A stretch of DNA of 64,000 nt, from assembly GCF_030848805.1 (NCBI RefSeq), contig NW_027269815.1, forward strand, positions 223,501 to 287,500, read 5' to 3'. How positions within the stretch are numbered: the first letter of the stretch is position 1; the number at the start of each line of letters is the position of its first letter. Both the position numbers and the translations under genes were made by a program. A model generated the notes under the pieces. It did no database searches and had not been told where the DNA came from. It was given only the letters and a program-made list of their open reading frames with translations. The DNA is from Temnothorax longispinosus. Its lineage: Eukaryota > Arthropoda > Insecta > Hymenoptera > Formicidae. Of the stretch, positions 42,665-52,183 are shown piece by piece.

Positions 42665-43743
42665 CTTCCGCCGTCGGAGCGTTTTATGCACAGTCCCAGA
42701 TTCGTATATAATTCGATAAATCTACTCTTTGGTAGCGCTTTGGTGAATATATCCGCCAACTGAGCCTCGGTAGGCACGAAGATTACATTAATGTCACCGT
42801 CTTCGACTTTCTCGCGAATATAGTGATACTTTACGTCAATGTGTTTCGTGCGCTTATGAAATTCCGGATTGTGTATCAAACGAATCGCGCTCTGGTTATC
42901 GACATATAATTTCGTCGGTTTGTCCCGCAGGTACCCTAATTCGCTCAACAACGCGCGTAGCCACATGGCTTCTCTCGTCGCTGTAGATGCCGCGATATAC
43001 TCCGCTTCCGTCGTACTCATCGACACGAGTTTTTGTCGCTGAGACGACCATGTTACAACCCCATTTGCCATGCAAAACGCGTAACCCGTCGTTGACCTTC
43101 TGGTCGCTACATCGCTCGCGAAATCTGCATCAGAATATCCCGCAAGTTCGACTCCCGTTTCTGATGCTCGATACTCGATTCCCATGTTCGCTGTCTCGAT
43201 CAGATACGCAATGATGCGTTTCACTGCTCGCCAGTGACTCTCGTTATGCTCGTTCAGAAACTTACTAACTGAATTGACCGCGTATGCGATATCTGGACGT
43301 GTTACTACCGCGAGAAACATCAGCAATCCTACTGCCTCGCGATATGGCACTACTTGCCTTTCGGTCTCTTCCGACTCTACCGGATACAAAATTGTATGAG
43401 GATCCGCCGGCACAGAAACCCCTTTTGCTCGACTCATCCCGAATCTCTCGATGATTTTCTTCGCGTAGGCCTCTTGATGTACGAACATCGACCTCGACTC
43501 GCGATCTCGACTTATTTGCATCCCGACGAAGCTACTGCAATCCCCGATTGTTATCTCGAATTCTTTGCTTAACTCGTCGATGATTTTACGGATTACAACC
43601 GCACACTTCGCTGCAATTACCCCGTCGTCTACGAACAGCGCGAGGAACACTTTACAACCGTTATATGTACCGACATACATGCATTTGTCCGCATTTGTCT
43701 CTATCAGGTTGAAACGTTTTAAGACACTCGCGATTTTCAGATT
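42640..43743 (-). CDS. pol: copia2 pol: RT C-terminal part and RNase H
   Basis: Contains the RT catalytic box as LALFVDDGVIAAK (F-V-D-D instead of Y-V-D-D), the connection domain (TRPDIAYAVNSVSKFLNE) and RNase H (GYSDADFASD, MSTTEAEYIAAS, LYVDNQSAIRL, HIDVKYHYIREKV). It ends with VETGHRI inside the LTR edge. It is separated from the upstream RT part only by a TGA at about 43744 that replaces an expected Trp; the frame is otherwise continuous. Confidence 0.88.
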   Translation of the reverse strand, partial: NLKIASVLKRFNLIETNADKCMYVGTYNGCKVFLALFVDDGVIAAKCAVVIRKIIDELSKEFEITIGDCSSFVGMQISRDRESRSMFVHQEAYAKKIIERFGMSRAKGVSVPADPHTILYPVESEETERQVVPYREAVGLLMFLAVVTRPDIAYAVNSVSKFLNEHNESHWRAVKRIIAYLIETANMGIEYRASETGVELAGYSDADFASDVATRRSTTGYAFCMANGVVTWSSQRQKLVSMSTTEAEYIAASTATREAMWLRALLSELGYLRDKPTKLYVDNQSAIRLIHNPEFHKRTKHIDVKYHYIREKVEDGDINVIFVPTEAQLADIFTKALPKSRFIELYTNLGLCIKRSDGGSVETGHRI

Positions 43744-44940
43744 TCAGCAGCGCGGTGCCTGCTTTAGTCCGTACAACGCCTTCTTGAGAAGACACACCAC
43801 TTTCTCTCGATCTTCGTTGATCTCCAGTCCCGTTGGAATTTCCATCCTGACGTCCTCGTCCAGGATTCCATGTAGGAACGCAGTTCGAACATCGAACTGT
43901 ACTGCTTCGAGATTTTCTTCCGTGATGATCGCTAGGAGTACTCGAAGAGTGTCGTACCTCACGACCGGTGAAAACGTCTCCGAATAGTCCACGCCTTTTC
44001 GCTGCATGAAACCTCTGGCACACAATCGTGCCTTGAATCTGACCACGCTTCCGTCTTTGTCTCGTAGAATTTTGAAAACCCATTTTGAGTCTATGGTTTT
44101 TCCGCCTGGGATTCTTGGTACTATCTCCCACGTTTCGTTCTTTCGATGTGCATCGAGTTCGTCCTCGATGGCTTCCGCCCACTGAGTAGCTTCTGGACCT
44201 GATACAGCTTCTTGATACGTCGCTGGAATATTGTATTCCGCGAGACACAGCTCGTACCTCTTCGGTTGACGAATCGTCGCTCGATCGCGCAACGCCCTCG
44301 GTACCGCCTCTTCCTGCTCCTGCTGTTGTCGAACGTTCTCGACCTTTTCTGTCTCGTCTTCTTCGACTCTCCCTGCTGCTTGTCCCGCTCTCGCGTTGTC
44401 GGCTGCCTCATCGTCGACTCCTGCTTTGTCGACGTCAGCTCCGTTGCCTTCTTCTGCATCTTGGTAGTCTTCTTCTTCAATCTCGCTTTGCATTGGCAGT
44501 GGGAGTTCGATCTCGGACATTGGTACCTCCGATCCCACTCTGCTCTCTCGTTCGTTGAATGCCACATGCCTAGAAACAGATACAACTTTCGTGATAGGAT
44601 CGTAACATCTGTAGTTCGACGATTCACTATCGTATCCCACGAGGATCAACTTCTTCGCTCGAGGGTCGAATTTTGTAAGCTTCTGTTTCGGCACGTAGGC
44701 ATAGGCGTCGGAGCCGAAAATTCTCATGTGGCTAAGGTCTGGTTTCTTTCCCGTCCACAACTCGTACGGTGTACGACTTCCACCCTTTCTCGAATTCCCG
44801 GTCCTGTTGAGTGTATAGACCGCTGTAGCAGTTGCTTCCGCCCAAAGATGTGGTGGCAGCTTTCTCGCCTGCAGCATCGTTCTCGCTGCTTCCACTACTG
44901 TACGATTTTCTCTCTCTCTGACTTCCCGTTCTGTTCCGGA
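43744..44940 (-). CDS. pol: copia2 pol: integrase end and RT N-terminal part
   Basis: The integrase helix with catalytic Glu (EQNGKSERE, near 44940) leads to AARTMLQARKLPPHLWAEA and the copia integrase C-terminal motif (RIFGSDAYAYVPKQKLTKFD). An acidic, Glu-rich linker follows, then RT (IDSKWVFKILRDKDGSVVRF, YSETFSPVVRYDTLRVLLA, KKALYGLKQAPRC). It stops at 43744 by nonsense mutation. Confidence 0.88.
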   Translation of the reverse strand, partial: SGTEREVRERENRTVVEAARTMLQARKLPPHLWAEATATAVYTLNRTGNSRKGGSRTPYELWTGKKPDLSHMRIFGSDAYAYVPKQKLTKFDPRAKKLILVGYDSESSNYRCYDPITKVVSVSRHVAFNERESRVGSEVPMSEIELPLPMQSEIEEEDYQDAEEGNGADVDKAGVDDEAADNARAGQAAGRVEEDETEKVENVRQQQEQEEAVPRALRDRATIRQPKRYELCLAEYNIPATYQEAVSGPEATQWAEAIEDELDAHRKNETWEIVPRIPGGKTIDSKWVFKILRDKDGSVVRFKARLCARGFMQRKGVDYSETFSPVVRYDTLRVLLAIITEENLEAVQFDVRTAFLHGILDEDVRMEIPTGLEINEDREKVVCLLKKALYGLKQAPRC

Positions 44941-45130
44941 GTGTTTGGAGCCGTGGTCTCGAGCGTGATTCCCCTCTTCTTCATGTATTCGTTCATCCTC
45001 GCGTTACGGTACTCGGTACCGTTGTCCGTACGTAGCGTTTTCAACGTGCGCCCAAACTTGTTGTTCACCAGACGCTCGAACTCCTTGAATCGCTCGTAAA
45101 CGATTTTTGACGAATGAAGTACACAACTCG
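44895..45130 (-). pseudogene. pol: copia2 pol: integrase core, shifted frame
   Basis: Contains the second catalytic Asp (LRTDNGTEY) and PNTPEQNGKSERE. It is in a different register from the gag-protease-integrase frame that ends at 45065, so a small deletion near 45110-45120 breaks the polyprotein. Open frame further upstream to 45407 in this register is not coding. Confidence 0.8.
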
Positions 45131-46732
45131 AAAATTCGTCGCATCGTCCTTGAAGAGTAAGTAGTACTTTGCTCCTCCCAACGACTGCACAGGAATTGGT
45201 CCGCACACGTCGCTGTGGATGACCTCTCCTGGTTTGCTCGCCGTCTTCTTGCTCTCTCTCTGGAACGGAAGTTTGTGTAATTTGCCAAACTGGCAAGCCT
45301 CGCAGAAGAAATCTTCCGCGTTCTTCAGGGTTACCCCCCCCACAAGGTCTCGATTCACCAACTCGGTGAGTGCCCGCTTGTGTATATGGCCGAGTCGCTC
45401 GTGCCACATCTTGAAGTCTAGTGCTGTCACGTTAACCTCTTGATTTTTCTTTGGTCTTCGGAAATACATTCGATACAGCCCGTTGTCCTGTTTAGCTCCA
45501 GTTGCCTCGACGATGCCTCCTCGCGTTATCTCTACGATTCCATTTTCGAATTCTACTTTGAACCCTTTGCTCGTGCAGACTCCAACTGAAAACAGATTTC
45601 GTGTAACACGAGGTACGAGTAGCACATTCTCGATGGTACCGCTTTCCCATTCGCCATTGACGAACTTTTCGATGCGGATTCTCCCAACGCCTGCCACTTC
45701 GCATACCCCGTCATCGCCCAGCATAACAGTTTCCCCTTTTACCGGCCGTATCTCCTCAAACCAGTCGCGACGCGACGTGACGTGCTTCGATGCTCCGCTG
45801 TCGGTGATCCAGACGTCCTTCTTGTCAGCGTCCCGCAACTGTCTATACTGTTCGGCCGAAGGCTGTTGTTTTCGTTCCCCCCCTACTAGTGCTCCCGCGC
45901 TTTCTTTCTGCGTCTGAACTACGAACGCGCACCCGCGACTCGACTGACCTTTGTTGTTGTCATTACTGTCGCCGTCCTTCTTCCGCTTCTCGCACTGACT
46001 CGCGTAGTGTCCCATTTCCTGGCACCGAAAGCACTCGATATTCTTTTTCGACTTCTTCTTCTTTCTGTCCTTGTCCTTCAAACGCGCACCGTCTTTCGAG
46101 CCACCTTTCTTAGTAACCGCCAACGCACTCATTGTGTCACCGTCCTCACTGTCGTTCGAATCTTCCCGTATGAGTCTTTCTAGCAAATACGCGATCGTCT
46201 GACGCGCCGGATCCACACTATCCCACGCTGTCCTGAACACGTTAAACTTCGGCGTTAAGCTCGATAGAATTTTCGCGATCACTGCCGCGTCGGAAATCCT
46301 TTCTCCGAGATCTATCAATTGGCGCGCCATATTTTGTACCGCACTCACGTGCTGGATTGCCGTGTCTGTCGGACCCATCTTGTAGGAATAAAATCTTTGT
46401 GTTAACGCGCCGACGTTCGATGCCGATTTCTGTTCGTGCACTGTGATGAGCTTGTCCCACATTTCTTTAACGGTACCACACACTAGCACACTCACAACTT
46501 GTTCGTCCTCCATAGCTGACGCGATAATCGCCGTCGCTTTGGCATTGTCTTTTATCCACAGTTTCGTAAGCGCAGCATTTTCACCGTTCTGGTTCGCTGG
46601 CCTCGTTCTGGTACCGTCGACCACGTCAAATATCTCGTTCGCCATCAGCACTGCCGTTATTTGAAACTTCCACGCTTGGAAATTTTTCCCGTCGAACCGC
46701 TTGACCGATCGTACCAACGCGTCACCCGACAT
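45065..46732 (-). CDS. gag-pol: copia2 gag, protease and integrase N-terminal part
   Basis: 555 codons from ATG at 46732. UBN2-type Gag (RFDGKNFQAWKFQITAVLMA, then LLERLIREDSND) is followed by one zinc knuckle (CFRCQEMGHYASQC). The protease is VWITDSGASKHVTS, with LGDDGVCEVAGVGRI after it. The pre-integrase motif (MWHERLGHIHKRAL), zinc region (CEACQFGK) and first catalytic Asp (VIHSDVCGPI) follow. Gag and pol share one frame, as in many copia elements. The frame is lost at about 45110. Confidence 0.9.
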   Translation of the reverse strand: MSGDALVRSVKRFDGKNFQAWKFQITAVLMANEIFDVVDGTRTRPANQNGENAALTKLWIKDNAKATAIIASAMEDEQVVSVLVCGTVKEMWDKLITVHEQKSASNVGALTQRFYSYKMGPTDTAIQHVSAVQNMARQLIDLGERISDAAVIAKILSSLTPKFNVFRTAWDSVDPARQTIAYLLERLIREDSNDSEDGDTMSALAVTKKGGSKDGARLKDKDRKKKKSKKNIECFRCQEMGHYASQCEKRKKDGDSNDNNKGQSSRGCAFVVQTQKESAGALVGGERKQQPSAEQYRQLRDADKKDVWITDSGASKHVTSRRDWFEEIRPVKGETVMLGDDGVCEVAGVGRIRIEKFVNGEWESGTIENVLLVPRVTRNLFSVGVCTSKGFKVEFENGIVEITRGGIVEATGAKQDNGLYRMYFRRPKKNQEVNVTALDFKMWHERLGHIHKRALTELVNRDLVGGVTLKNAEDFFCEACQFGKLHKLPFQRESKKTASKPGEVIHSDVCGPIPVQSLGGAKYYLLFKDDATNFRVVYFIRQKSFTSDSRSSSVW

Positions 46733-47082
46733 CTTCGAGCAACGACGAAAACTCTGATCTCGTGAACACTGAAGCCAGAAAAACGAAAGCTACGCGTACT
46801 GCTACGAAAACTGACGCGCGCGATACGACACCGATGCCGTATTTTCTCGCGAACTCGTTTATCCCTCGATGCCCGAGATTCGACTCGTTTCGATCTCTGC
46901 CTGAGCACCCGCCTCGCGATCACTTGTCCCTTGTCCTTCGGCTACGTGCCTTGCTCGCACGCGATAATGGCCGCCTCGAGTCACAAGCCCGCACGCTTCT
47001 ACTTCCCGTACTTCCGTGATCTCGATACTCTCTCACTAGCTGTTCCTTTCCAGCAAGACTACACTCACAACGGCTACGTTGC

Positions 47083-47096
47083 CTGGGCCCATAACC
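47083..47096 (-). promoter_or_regulatory. copia2 primer binding site, half tRNA-iMet type
   Basis: GGTTATGGGCCCAG adjoins the 5' LTR on the minus strand, identical to the copia1 site. Confidence 0.85.
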
Positions 47097-47345
47097 TGTT
47101 ATGGCAGTTGAAAGTAGTCTTAACAAAGGAGAGGAGCTCGAGGGAGAATAATCTAGAATTCTAGAATATGAACACAGCTTTTATTTTAAGTGCTATCAGA
47201 ACGGTAGTTCGCTTGTAACTGCCTTTCCCCGTGGGGCGCTCGCAGAGCACGTGACTCGAATACGCTCGGCCACGCTCGGCCTCTTTCGTGTACATTCGTT
47301 ACCGCGGTTCGGAGCGCGCATTAAATGCGATGACCCGTCTCTACA
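47097..47345 (-). repeat. copia2 5' LTR
   Basis: 249 bp, TGTTATGG...GTCTCTACA on the plus strand, one mismatch to the split 3' LTR. Confidence 0.93.
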
Positions 47346-47489
47346 TTTTATTGTCGACTCTTACTGATGTGAGTATATTCTTGCGCGTGAGCACAGGAAA
47401 TTCAATAACGCTCATTATATCGTAGAGCGGTGGTGTGATTAGGGGAAAAAGTAAGACGGTATATATTTGATTATTCTTGTAGAATGCCT

Positions 47490-48345
47490 TTATTGTCGTG
47501 TGTTTTTCAATCGTAAACCAGTCTCCTCTAACCAGTGGACTCTAAACGGGAAATATGATCCCGGTGGCAATTGCTGACTTGCTTCTTTCAACTGCCAGGT
47601 GATATCCTCTACTGGCATTAATTTCGGATGCATTGTTCCCTTTCTTATGCATGCCAAATATTCAAGTATGTTCTCGACGTCGCGGATTAGATCTGTGATT
47701 ACCGCTATGCCAATTTCAAAATGTTCTTTTATTTCGTCCTTATTAAGGTAATCTGTAAATCGTTTTTCTAATAGATTACGATTTCGTTCCATTATGCCTT
47801 CTAATTTCTTTATATGCCCTATGGTGGCATTCATCACCTTGATCTGATTCTGCATTACGTGGTGTAATGTTTGTTGATTGTTTCCCAACAGTTGCAACTG
47901 CTCGTTGATGCGCTTTTCATCGTTTGCATCCATCGTTCCCAACAGTGATTTTGCTATTGAACCTATTCCGTACACTAATTCCCTCCTTGAGTCTGTCGAC
48001 GTTTTGTATATTGTGTTGATCTGCGTGAGGATTTTTGTTAAATATTCTAATTCTCTTCTTGCGATATTTTCAAAGGTGAGGCACGTTTCCTTATGCAGTA
48101 ATTGTAAAATCTTATTATCGCATGTAATTTTTGTTTCCTGTAGATATTTTTCAATTTGCTCGTGTCTTCGATTTAACGTTGTTAAATCAAATTTAATGAC
48201 TAACTTCCACGTCTTCCGGGAATAGTGCATTCTTCCAAGCTTCTCGTAATACATCCCTGGGTTGTATTGGAATTGTTGGATTTTATAATGTGGTTCCGTT
48301 TTTTCTGCTTGGGCTAATGCTTGCCGTCTCCAGCACGCGAGTATT
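47490..48345 (-). pseudogene. env: env, N-terminal part with fusion-peptide-like segment
   Basis: The frame is open from about 48345, where TTACAG suggests the acceptor of a spliced env mRNA as in gypsy; the first ATG is at 48254. It belongs to the errantivirus/baculovirus F family. A basic site (SRREL) precedes a Gly/Ala-rich hydrophobic segment (VYGIGSIAKSLLGTMD) that resembles the F-type fusion peptide. A long helical, Gln/Asn/Leu-rich heptad region follows. It ends in a stop at 47490; the rest lies beyond copia2 at 38819-39584. No signal peptide is evident. Confidence 0.8.
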
Positions 48346-48985
48346 CTGTAACAGAGACATTCTGTTTCAGGGTGTATTTCTTTCTCTCTCTCTCCTTTTT
48401 TTAATTTTATTTTTTTTTATCCTTCTATAAAAAAAAATAAGAAGCTTCCTTCGCCAGTAAATAAATACAAAACAAAAGTCGTGTTTGCTCGACCCGACTG
48501 GCCAAATAATAAATATATTTCAAAATTCACAACGTTTCAACCGCATTTTCGGTCCTTCTCAAGTGATTCAGCTATGCATCCTCAAAACCGCGTACAAAAT
48601 ATCGATTACGTCGCTGACATCGTGCCCTAACCACATCATGCACACGTAAAGCTAAAAAAGTGAAATAAGCTCACGATAGTCAAAAAGATAAAAACGCTCA
48701 GAAGTCATAAAATAAAAAGTAAGAATACAATTGAATTGTTAAGTTAAAAATAGTTAAGTTATAAATAGTTAAGTTATAAATAGTGTACAAAGTAAAATGT
48801 AAGGCTTACATATTCTGTGCGTCAAAACGGAAAGTGAGAGCGGTAGCGCAGAACGAAGAAACGTCGCAAGCCATAGCTGCGAACACATCAGTACAGCGTG
48901 ACGGACGAAGTCATACTAAATGACCGATACATAACAAATAAATAGATGTGTTCACAGGTGGAAACGAGCAGAACAAAAGTGTAAA

Positions 48986-49600
48986 TTAAGTGACGCCAAT
49001 CACACGGTTGTAATTCGCGGGCAGACTTTCTGTGTCTTTTTGAAGATTGATTGCGCAATCGCATTTTTTAATAAAAAACATCTCAGAGATTTCACGTTTT
49101 TTAAAGTGTCGCTCCTTATATAAAATTTTTGGTTGTTGCCAATTGAAATCGTGGTTATGCGTGAGACGGTGCTTACTAACCACAGAATGATTATCACTGT
49201 TCTTCCTAATATCACAACAATGTTCCTTAACCCGTGTCTCTATGTGTCTTTTTGTTTGACCAATATATGCAGCGTTGCAATTAGCACAATCAATCTCATA
49301 TATCAACTCCGTTTGCTTAAGATTCGGTAGCGTATCCTTCCCCCTTTTGATAATACAATCCAACTTTTTCGGAATGGTGAGGAGAACCCTGAATTCTGCA
49401 TCGCGCATTGTACGGCCAACACCGTCACTAAGACCCCTAATATACGGTATAGTGATAAACTTTCGAGGATCCTGGGCTACATTGTTACTGCTAGAACTAT
49501 TATTCTGACGTGTCTGTAGCTCGTTAAGTCTGATGTTAATGTACTTGTTAATGTACTTGCGGTTTTGAGGATGCATAGCTGAATCACTTGAGAAGGACCG
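48986..49600 (-). CDS. PLE GIY-YIG endonuclease domain (partial)
   Basis: Minus-strand frame. After a linker it carries IPYIRGLSDGVGRTM, then a zinc/GIY-YIG module: LIYEIDCANCNAAYIGQTKR (C-x2-C, then Y-I-G), ETRVKEHCCDIRK and SVVSKHRLTHNHDFNW (the HxxxHxHxF-like end), with ILYKERHFKKREISEMFFI. This is the endonuclease that PLEs carry downstream of RT. The reverse transcriptase itself is lost. Codons above about 49600 come from the inverted terminal repeat. Confidence 0.88.
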   Translation of the reverse strand, partial: RSFSSDSAMHPQNRKYINKYINIRLNELQTRQNNSSSSNNVAQDPRKFITIPYIRGLSDGVGRTMRDAEFRVLLTIPKKLDCIIKRGKDTLPNLKQTELIYEIDCANCNAAYIGQTKRHIETRVKEHCCDIRKNSDNHSVVSKHRLTHNHDFNWQQPKILYKERHFKKREISEMFFIKKCDCAINLQKDTESLPANYNRVIGVT

Positions 49601-49622
49601 AAAATGCGGTTGAAACGTTGTG
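49586..49622 (+). ncRNA. hammerhead-ribozyme-like motif in PLE terminus
   Basis: cttgagaaggacc...ggttgaaacgttg: a short stem II followed by the GAAAC core. The inverted copy is at 48529-48565, and a related one at 24088-24125 in the small PLE scrap. Hammerheads are known in PLE terminal repeats, but the CUGANGA box is altered here (UUGAGAAG), so activity is doubtful. Confidence 0.35.
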
Positions 49623-49690
49623 AATTTTGAAATATATTTATTATTTGGCCAGTCGGGTCGAGCAAACACGACTTTTGTCTTCTATAAAAA

Positions 49691-50395
49691 GTTTTAATTT
49701 GTTTACATGTAGGCGCATTATTTTTCTTCCTTTCTTTATAGTATAATTAACATCTGAATTCTTTTCGATAATTGTGTACGGTCCTGTCCATAGGGATGCA
49801 AGTTTCTTTGAACGTCCTCGTCGTAACGTTTCATCGTGCATGAGTACTTTGTCACCTACACGAAAACTGGTTTCTTTAGTCTTTGTATCATACTGTTTTT
49901 TCGCTTTAATCTTTTCCTCTTGTACGTGTTCCCTGGCAACTTTGTTGGTCGCTCTTAATCTTTCCCGTAACTCTTGTGCGTAATCATCATAGTTATACGT
50001 GAGTTTAGGTGGTTTTGTCAATGCTATCGGTAATTCAGCTTGGTGACCGTATACTAGCTCAAACGGTGTATACCCCGTCGCTGTGTGCGGCGTTGTATTA
50101 TATGCGAATATCGCAAACGGTATCCACTCATCCCAATCCGTTTGGTCCTCGTTTATGTAGTGTCGCAGGTATTCTGCTAATGTTCGGTGGGATCTTTCGA
50201 GTGCTCCGTTGCTTTCGGGATGATACGCGGTAGTTTGAATTTTGTTTATCTTCAAGAGTTTACAGGTGTTTTTGAATACCTCGCTCAAAAAATTCGTGCC
50301 TTGATCGGTCAGAATTTTTTCTGGAATTCCATGCTCTAAGACAATTTTTGTCACAAATTGTTTACTTACTGTACTTGCTTCTTAGTTTGGAATTG
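49691..50395 (-). pseudogene. pol: errantivirus-like pol: integrase
   Basis: DDE core from LTDQGTNFLSE with HPESNGALERSHRTLAEYL, then TPHTATGYTPFELVYGHQ and a C-terminal domain (FRVGDKVLMHDETLRRG, then SLWTGPYTI, MRLHVNKLKLFIED). It ends at the PLE insertion, one or two codons before the original stop on the other side (about 48417). An in-frame stop at about 50382 separates it from the upstream integrase part. Confidence 0.88.
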
Positions 50396-51180
50396 GTATC
50401 GCTTTACTATATTTCGTTAAATTATCTTGAAATGTTAACAAATATTTATTTCCACTCGTTGTAATCATAAGTGGCCCTACAATATCCAAAGCACATTTCT
50501 CGAACGGCTTGGTAGGTGTGTCCGTAATTACTAACGGTACTTTATTTTTCCGCGATAACTTATTTCTTTGACATAGCTCGCATTTAGCTATATATTTTTC
50601 GACGTCTTTCGTCAATCCGCGCCAGTTATGATTTATCCGGATTCTATTTACTGTTCGTTCGACGCCTTGGTGCCCTCCTATAGGTGCATCATGGTACTCA
50701 TGTAATATCTGCTTCTTTTCTTCTTCTGTATATATTCTTGCTTCCTCTTCGTTGGAATTATCCTCGTTTATCGTGTGGATTTTCGGTTCTTCTTCTGCGG
50801 CAACTTCGTCTCGTTTTACATTGCGGCTTAGTGCGTCGGCGTTTACATTCGCCTTTCCGGCTTTGTGTATAATTTCGTAATTGTGTTCTTCCAGCTGTAA
50901 TCTCCATCGAATCAATCTTGAGCCTGGATCGTTAACGTTAAATAACCATGTTAACGGCTTGTGGTCGGTCACAATTTTAAATTTGGTGCCGTACACGTAA
51001 GGTCGGAAATGTTTGACCGCCCATACAATGGCTAACAACTCTTTCTCTGTGGTGTTATAATTTTGTTCTGCTCGTGATAGAATTCGACTGACATAAGCTA
51101 TTGGCTGGTCTTCACCTATCTTTCCTTGAGATAGTATTGCTCCGATGGCATGGTCGGATGCGTCAGTAGTTATAATAAAC
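50382..51180 (-). pseudogene. pol: errantivirus-like pol: RNase H and integrase N-terminal part
   Basis: RNase H (ITTDASDHAIGAILSQG, TEKELLAIVWAVKHFRPYV, IVTDHKPLTWLFNV, ANVNADALSRN). The integrase zinc domain (HEYHDAPIGGHQGVERTV, CELCQRNK) and first Asp (CALDIVGPLMI) follow. A small tandem duplication (aataaactctt, 51170-51196) and stops near 51180-51245 break it from the RT. Confidence 0.88.
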
Positions 51181-51245
51181 TCTTATAATAAACTCTTGCG
51201 TAAAATCCGGATACTTAAACACAGATGCCGTTGTTAATTTTTCTT

Positions 51246-51938
51246 TTAAATTATTGAAAGCATTTTCTTGCTTTGAAGTTTATTCAAATTTTTCCGTTTT
51301 TTTTTTGTTAACTTTGTTAACGGTTTGGCTGTCTTCGAGAAATCTTTTATGAATTTTCTATAGTAACCGGCTAAGCCGTTAAATGATTGCACGTCCTTAA
51401 CTCTTTTTGGCATAGGAAATTCTTTTATCGCTACTAGTTTTGACGGGTTTGGAGAAATTCCATTCTCCGAAATAATGTGGCCTAGGTAGATCACTTCCTT
51501 GCGCAAGAATTCACACTTTTGCGGTTGTAATTTTAAACAGTTTTTTCGGAGTCTTTGTAGCACCTCTTTTAATCGTTTGTTGTGGTCCTCCAGGCTAGGT
51601 CCATACACTACTATGTCATCTAGATACACAAAACATTTAATTCCCTGTAGGCCAGTTAGTACAGAAGTCATTAACCGCTGAAACGTTGCGGACGCGCTCT
51701 TTAGCCCGAACGGCATGCGATTAAATTCGTAGTGGCCGTAAGGTGTCGAAAATGCCGTCTTGTGTTTATCTCGTTCGGCCATCGGTATTTGGTGATACCC
51801 AGATGCCAGATCTAGCGTAGTAAAATACTTGGCGTTCCCCAACTGATCAAGTATATCAGTGATATTCGGCAGTGGGAATGAGTCGCCTATCGTTAGATCG
51901 TTTAGCTTCCGAAAGTCTACGACTACTCGGAGCCTTGG
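51246..51938 (-). pseudogene. pol: errantivirus-like pol: reverse transcriptase, main part
   Basis: RT from LRVVVDFRKLNDL, through KYFTTLDLASGYHQIPMA and NRMPFGLKSASATFQRLM, to the catalytic CFVYLDDIVVYG, then the thumb (CEFLRKEVIYLGHIISENGI). The N-terminal part lies beyond the rRNA insert at 52184-52489. The frame is lost at the end of the connection domain (51246). Confidence 0.9.
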
Positions 51939-51944
51939 ATTTCC

Positions 51945-52183
51945 AGATATTTGCTACTACCACCAAGATCTGCACCGACGGCGGCTCCAGATAGGCTCGC
52001 GCCCAGACCCTTCTGCGCACAACGCCGCGACCCTCTTACTCGTCAGGGCTTCGTGGCGGCGCCGACAACGGAAGAGGAGCGCAAACTCCCCCCCGCGCGC
52101 GGCGGCCGCCCCACTTGCCGCTGACGGCAGAGTATAGGCTCGACGCTTCAGCGCCATCCATTTTCAGGGCTAGTTGCTTCGGC
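51945..52183 (-). rRNA. 28S rRNA gene fragment inserted in the RT gene
   Basis: Read on the minus strand, the segment begins GCCGAAGCAACTAGCCC and AAAATGGATGGCGCTGAAGC. It passes through a GC-rich expansion segment with GCGGCGTTGTGCGCAGAAG and ends with GCAGATCTTGGTGGTAGTAG then CAAATA. These are conserved blocks of insect and vertebrate 28S rRNA, in the right order. It is flanked by a 6-bp direct repeat GGAAAT (minus; plus 51939-51944 and 52184-52189) that occurs once in the uninterrupted pol. The ORFs here (51859-52157) are rRNA, not protein. Confidence 0.9.

Larger units (their letters stand above)
39585..47345 (-). mobile_element. copia2: Ty1/copia retrotransposon
   Basis: Inserted in env with the 5-bp duplication TTTTA (39580-39584, 47346-47350). 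The left LTR is 39585-39592 plus 42424-42664 (249 bp, split by a solo LTR); the right LTR is 47097-47345 (249 bp). I found one difference between them. Gag-PR-IN-RT-RNase H run on the minus strand with only a few disruptions, so this is a young copy. Confidence 0.92.
48434..49678 (-). mobile_element. Penelope-like element with inverted terminal copies
   Basis: A 12-bp target duplication cttctataaaaa (48422-48433, 49679-49690) bounds it. About 115 bp at its left (48476-48592) is inverted at its right (49558-49675). It encodes a GIY-YIG endonuclease part but no RT, so it is a 5'-truncated PLE. It landed at the last codons of the errantivirus-like pol. Inverted terminal repeats, truncation and variable target length are typical of PLEs. 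Confidence 0.85.

Noticed and set aside
44212..45099. Plus-strand ORF of 295 codons
   Set aside because: Antisense to the copia2 integrase/RT coding sequence, which has clear domains on the minus strand.
48470..49685. DNA transposon with long TIRs
   Set aside because: The inverted ends fit a TIR, but the coded GIY-YIG domain and 12-bp duplication indicate a Penelope-like element.
51859..52157. Small ORFs in the RT region
   Set aside because: They translate the inserted 28S rRNA fragment.
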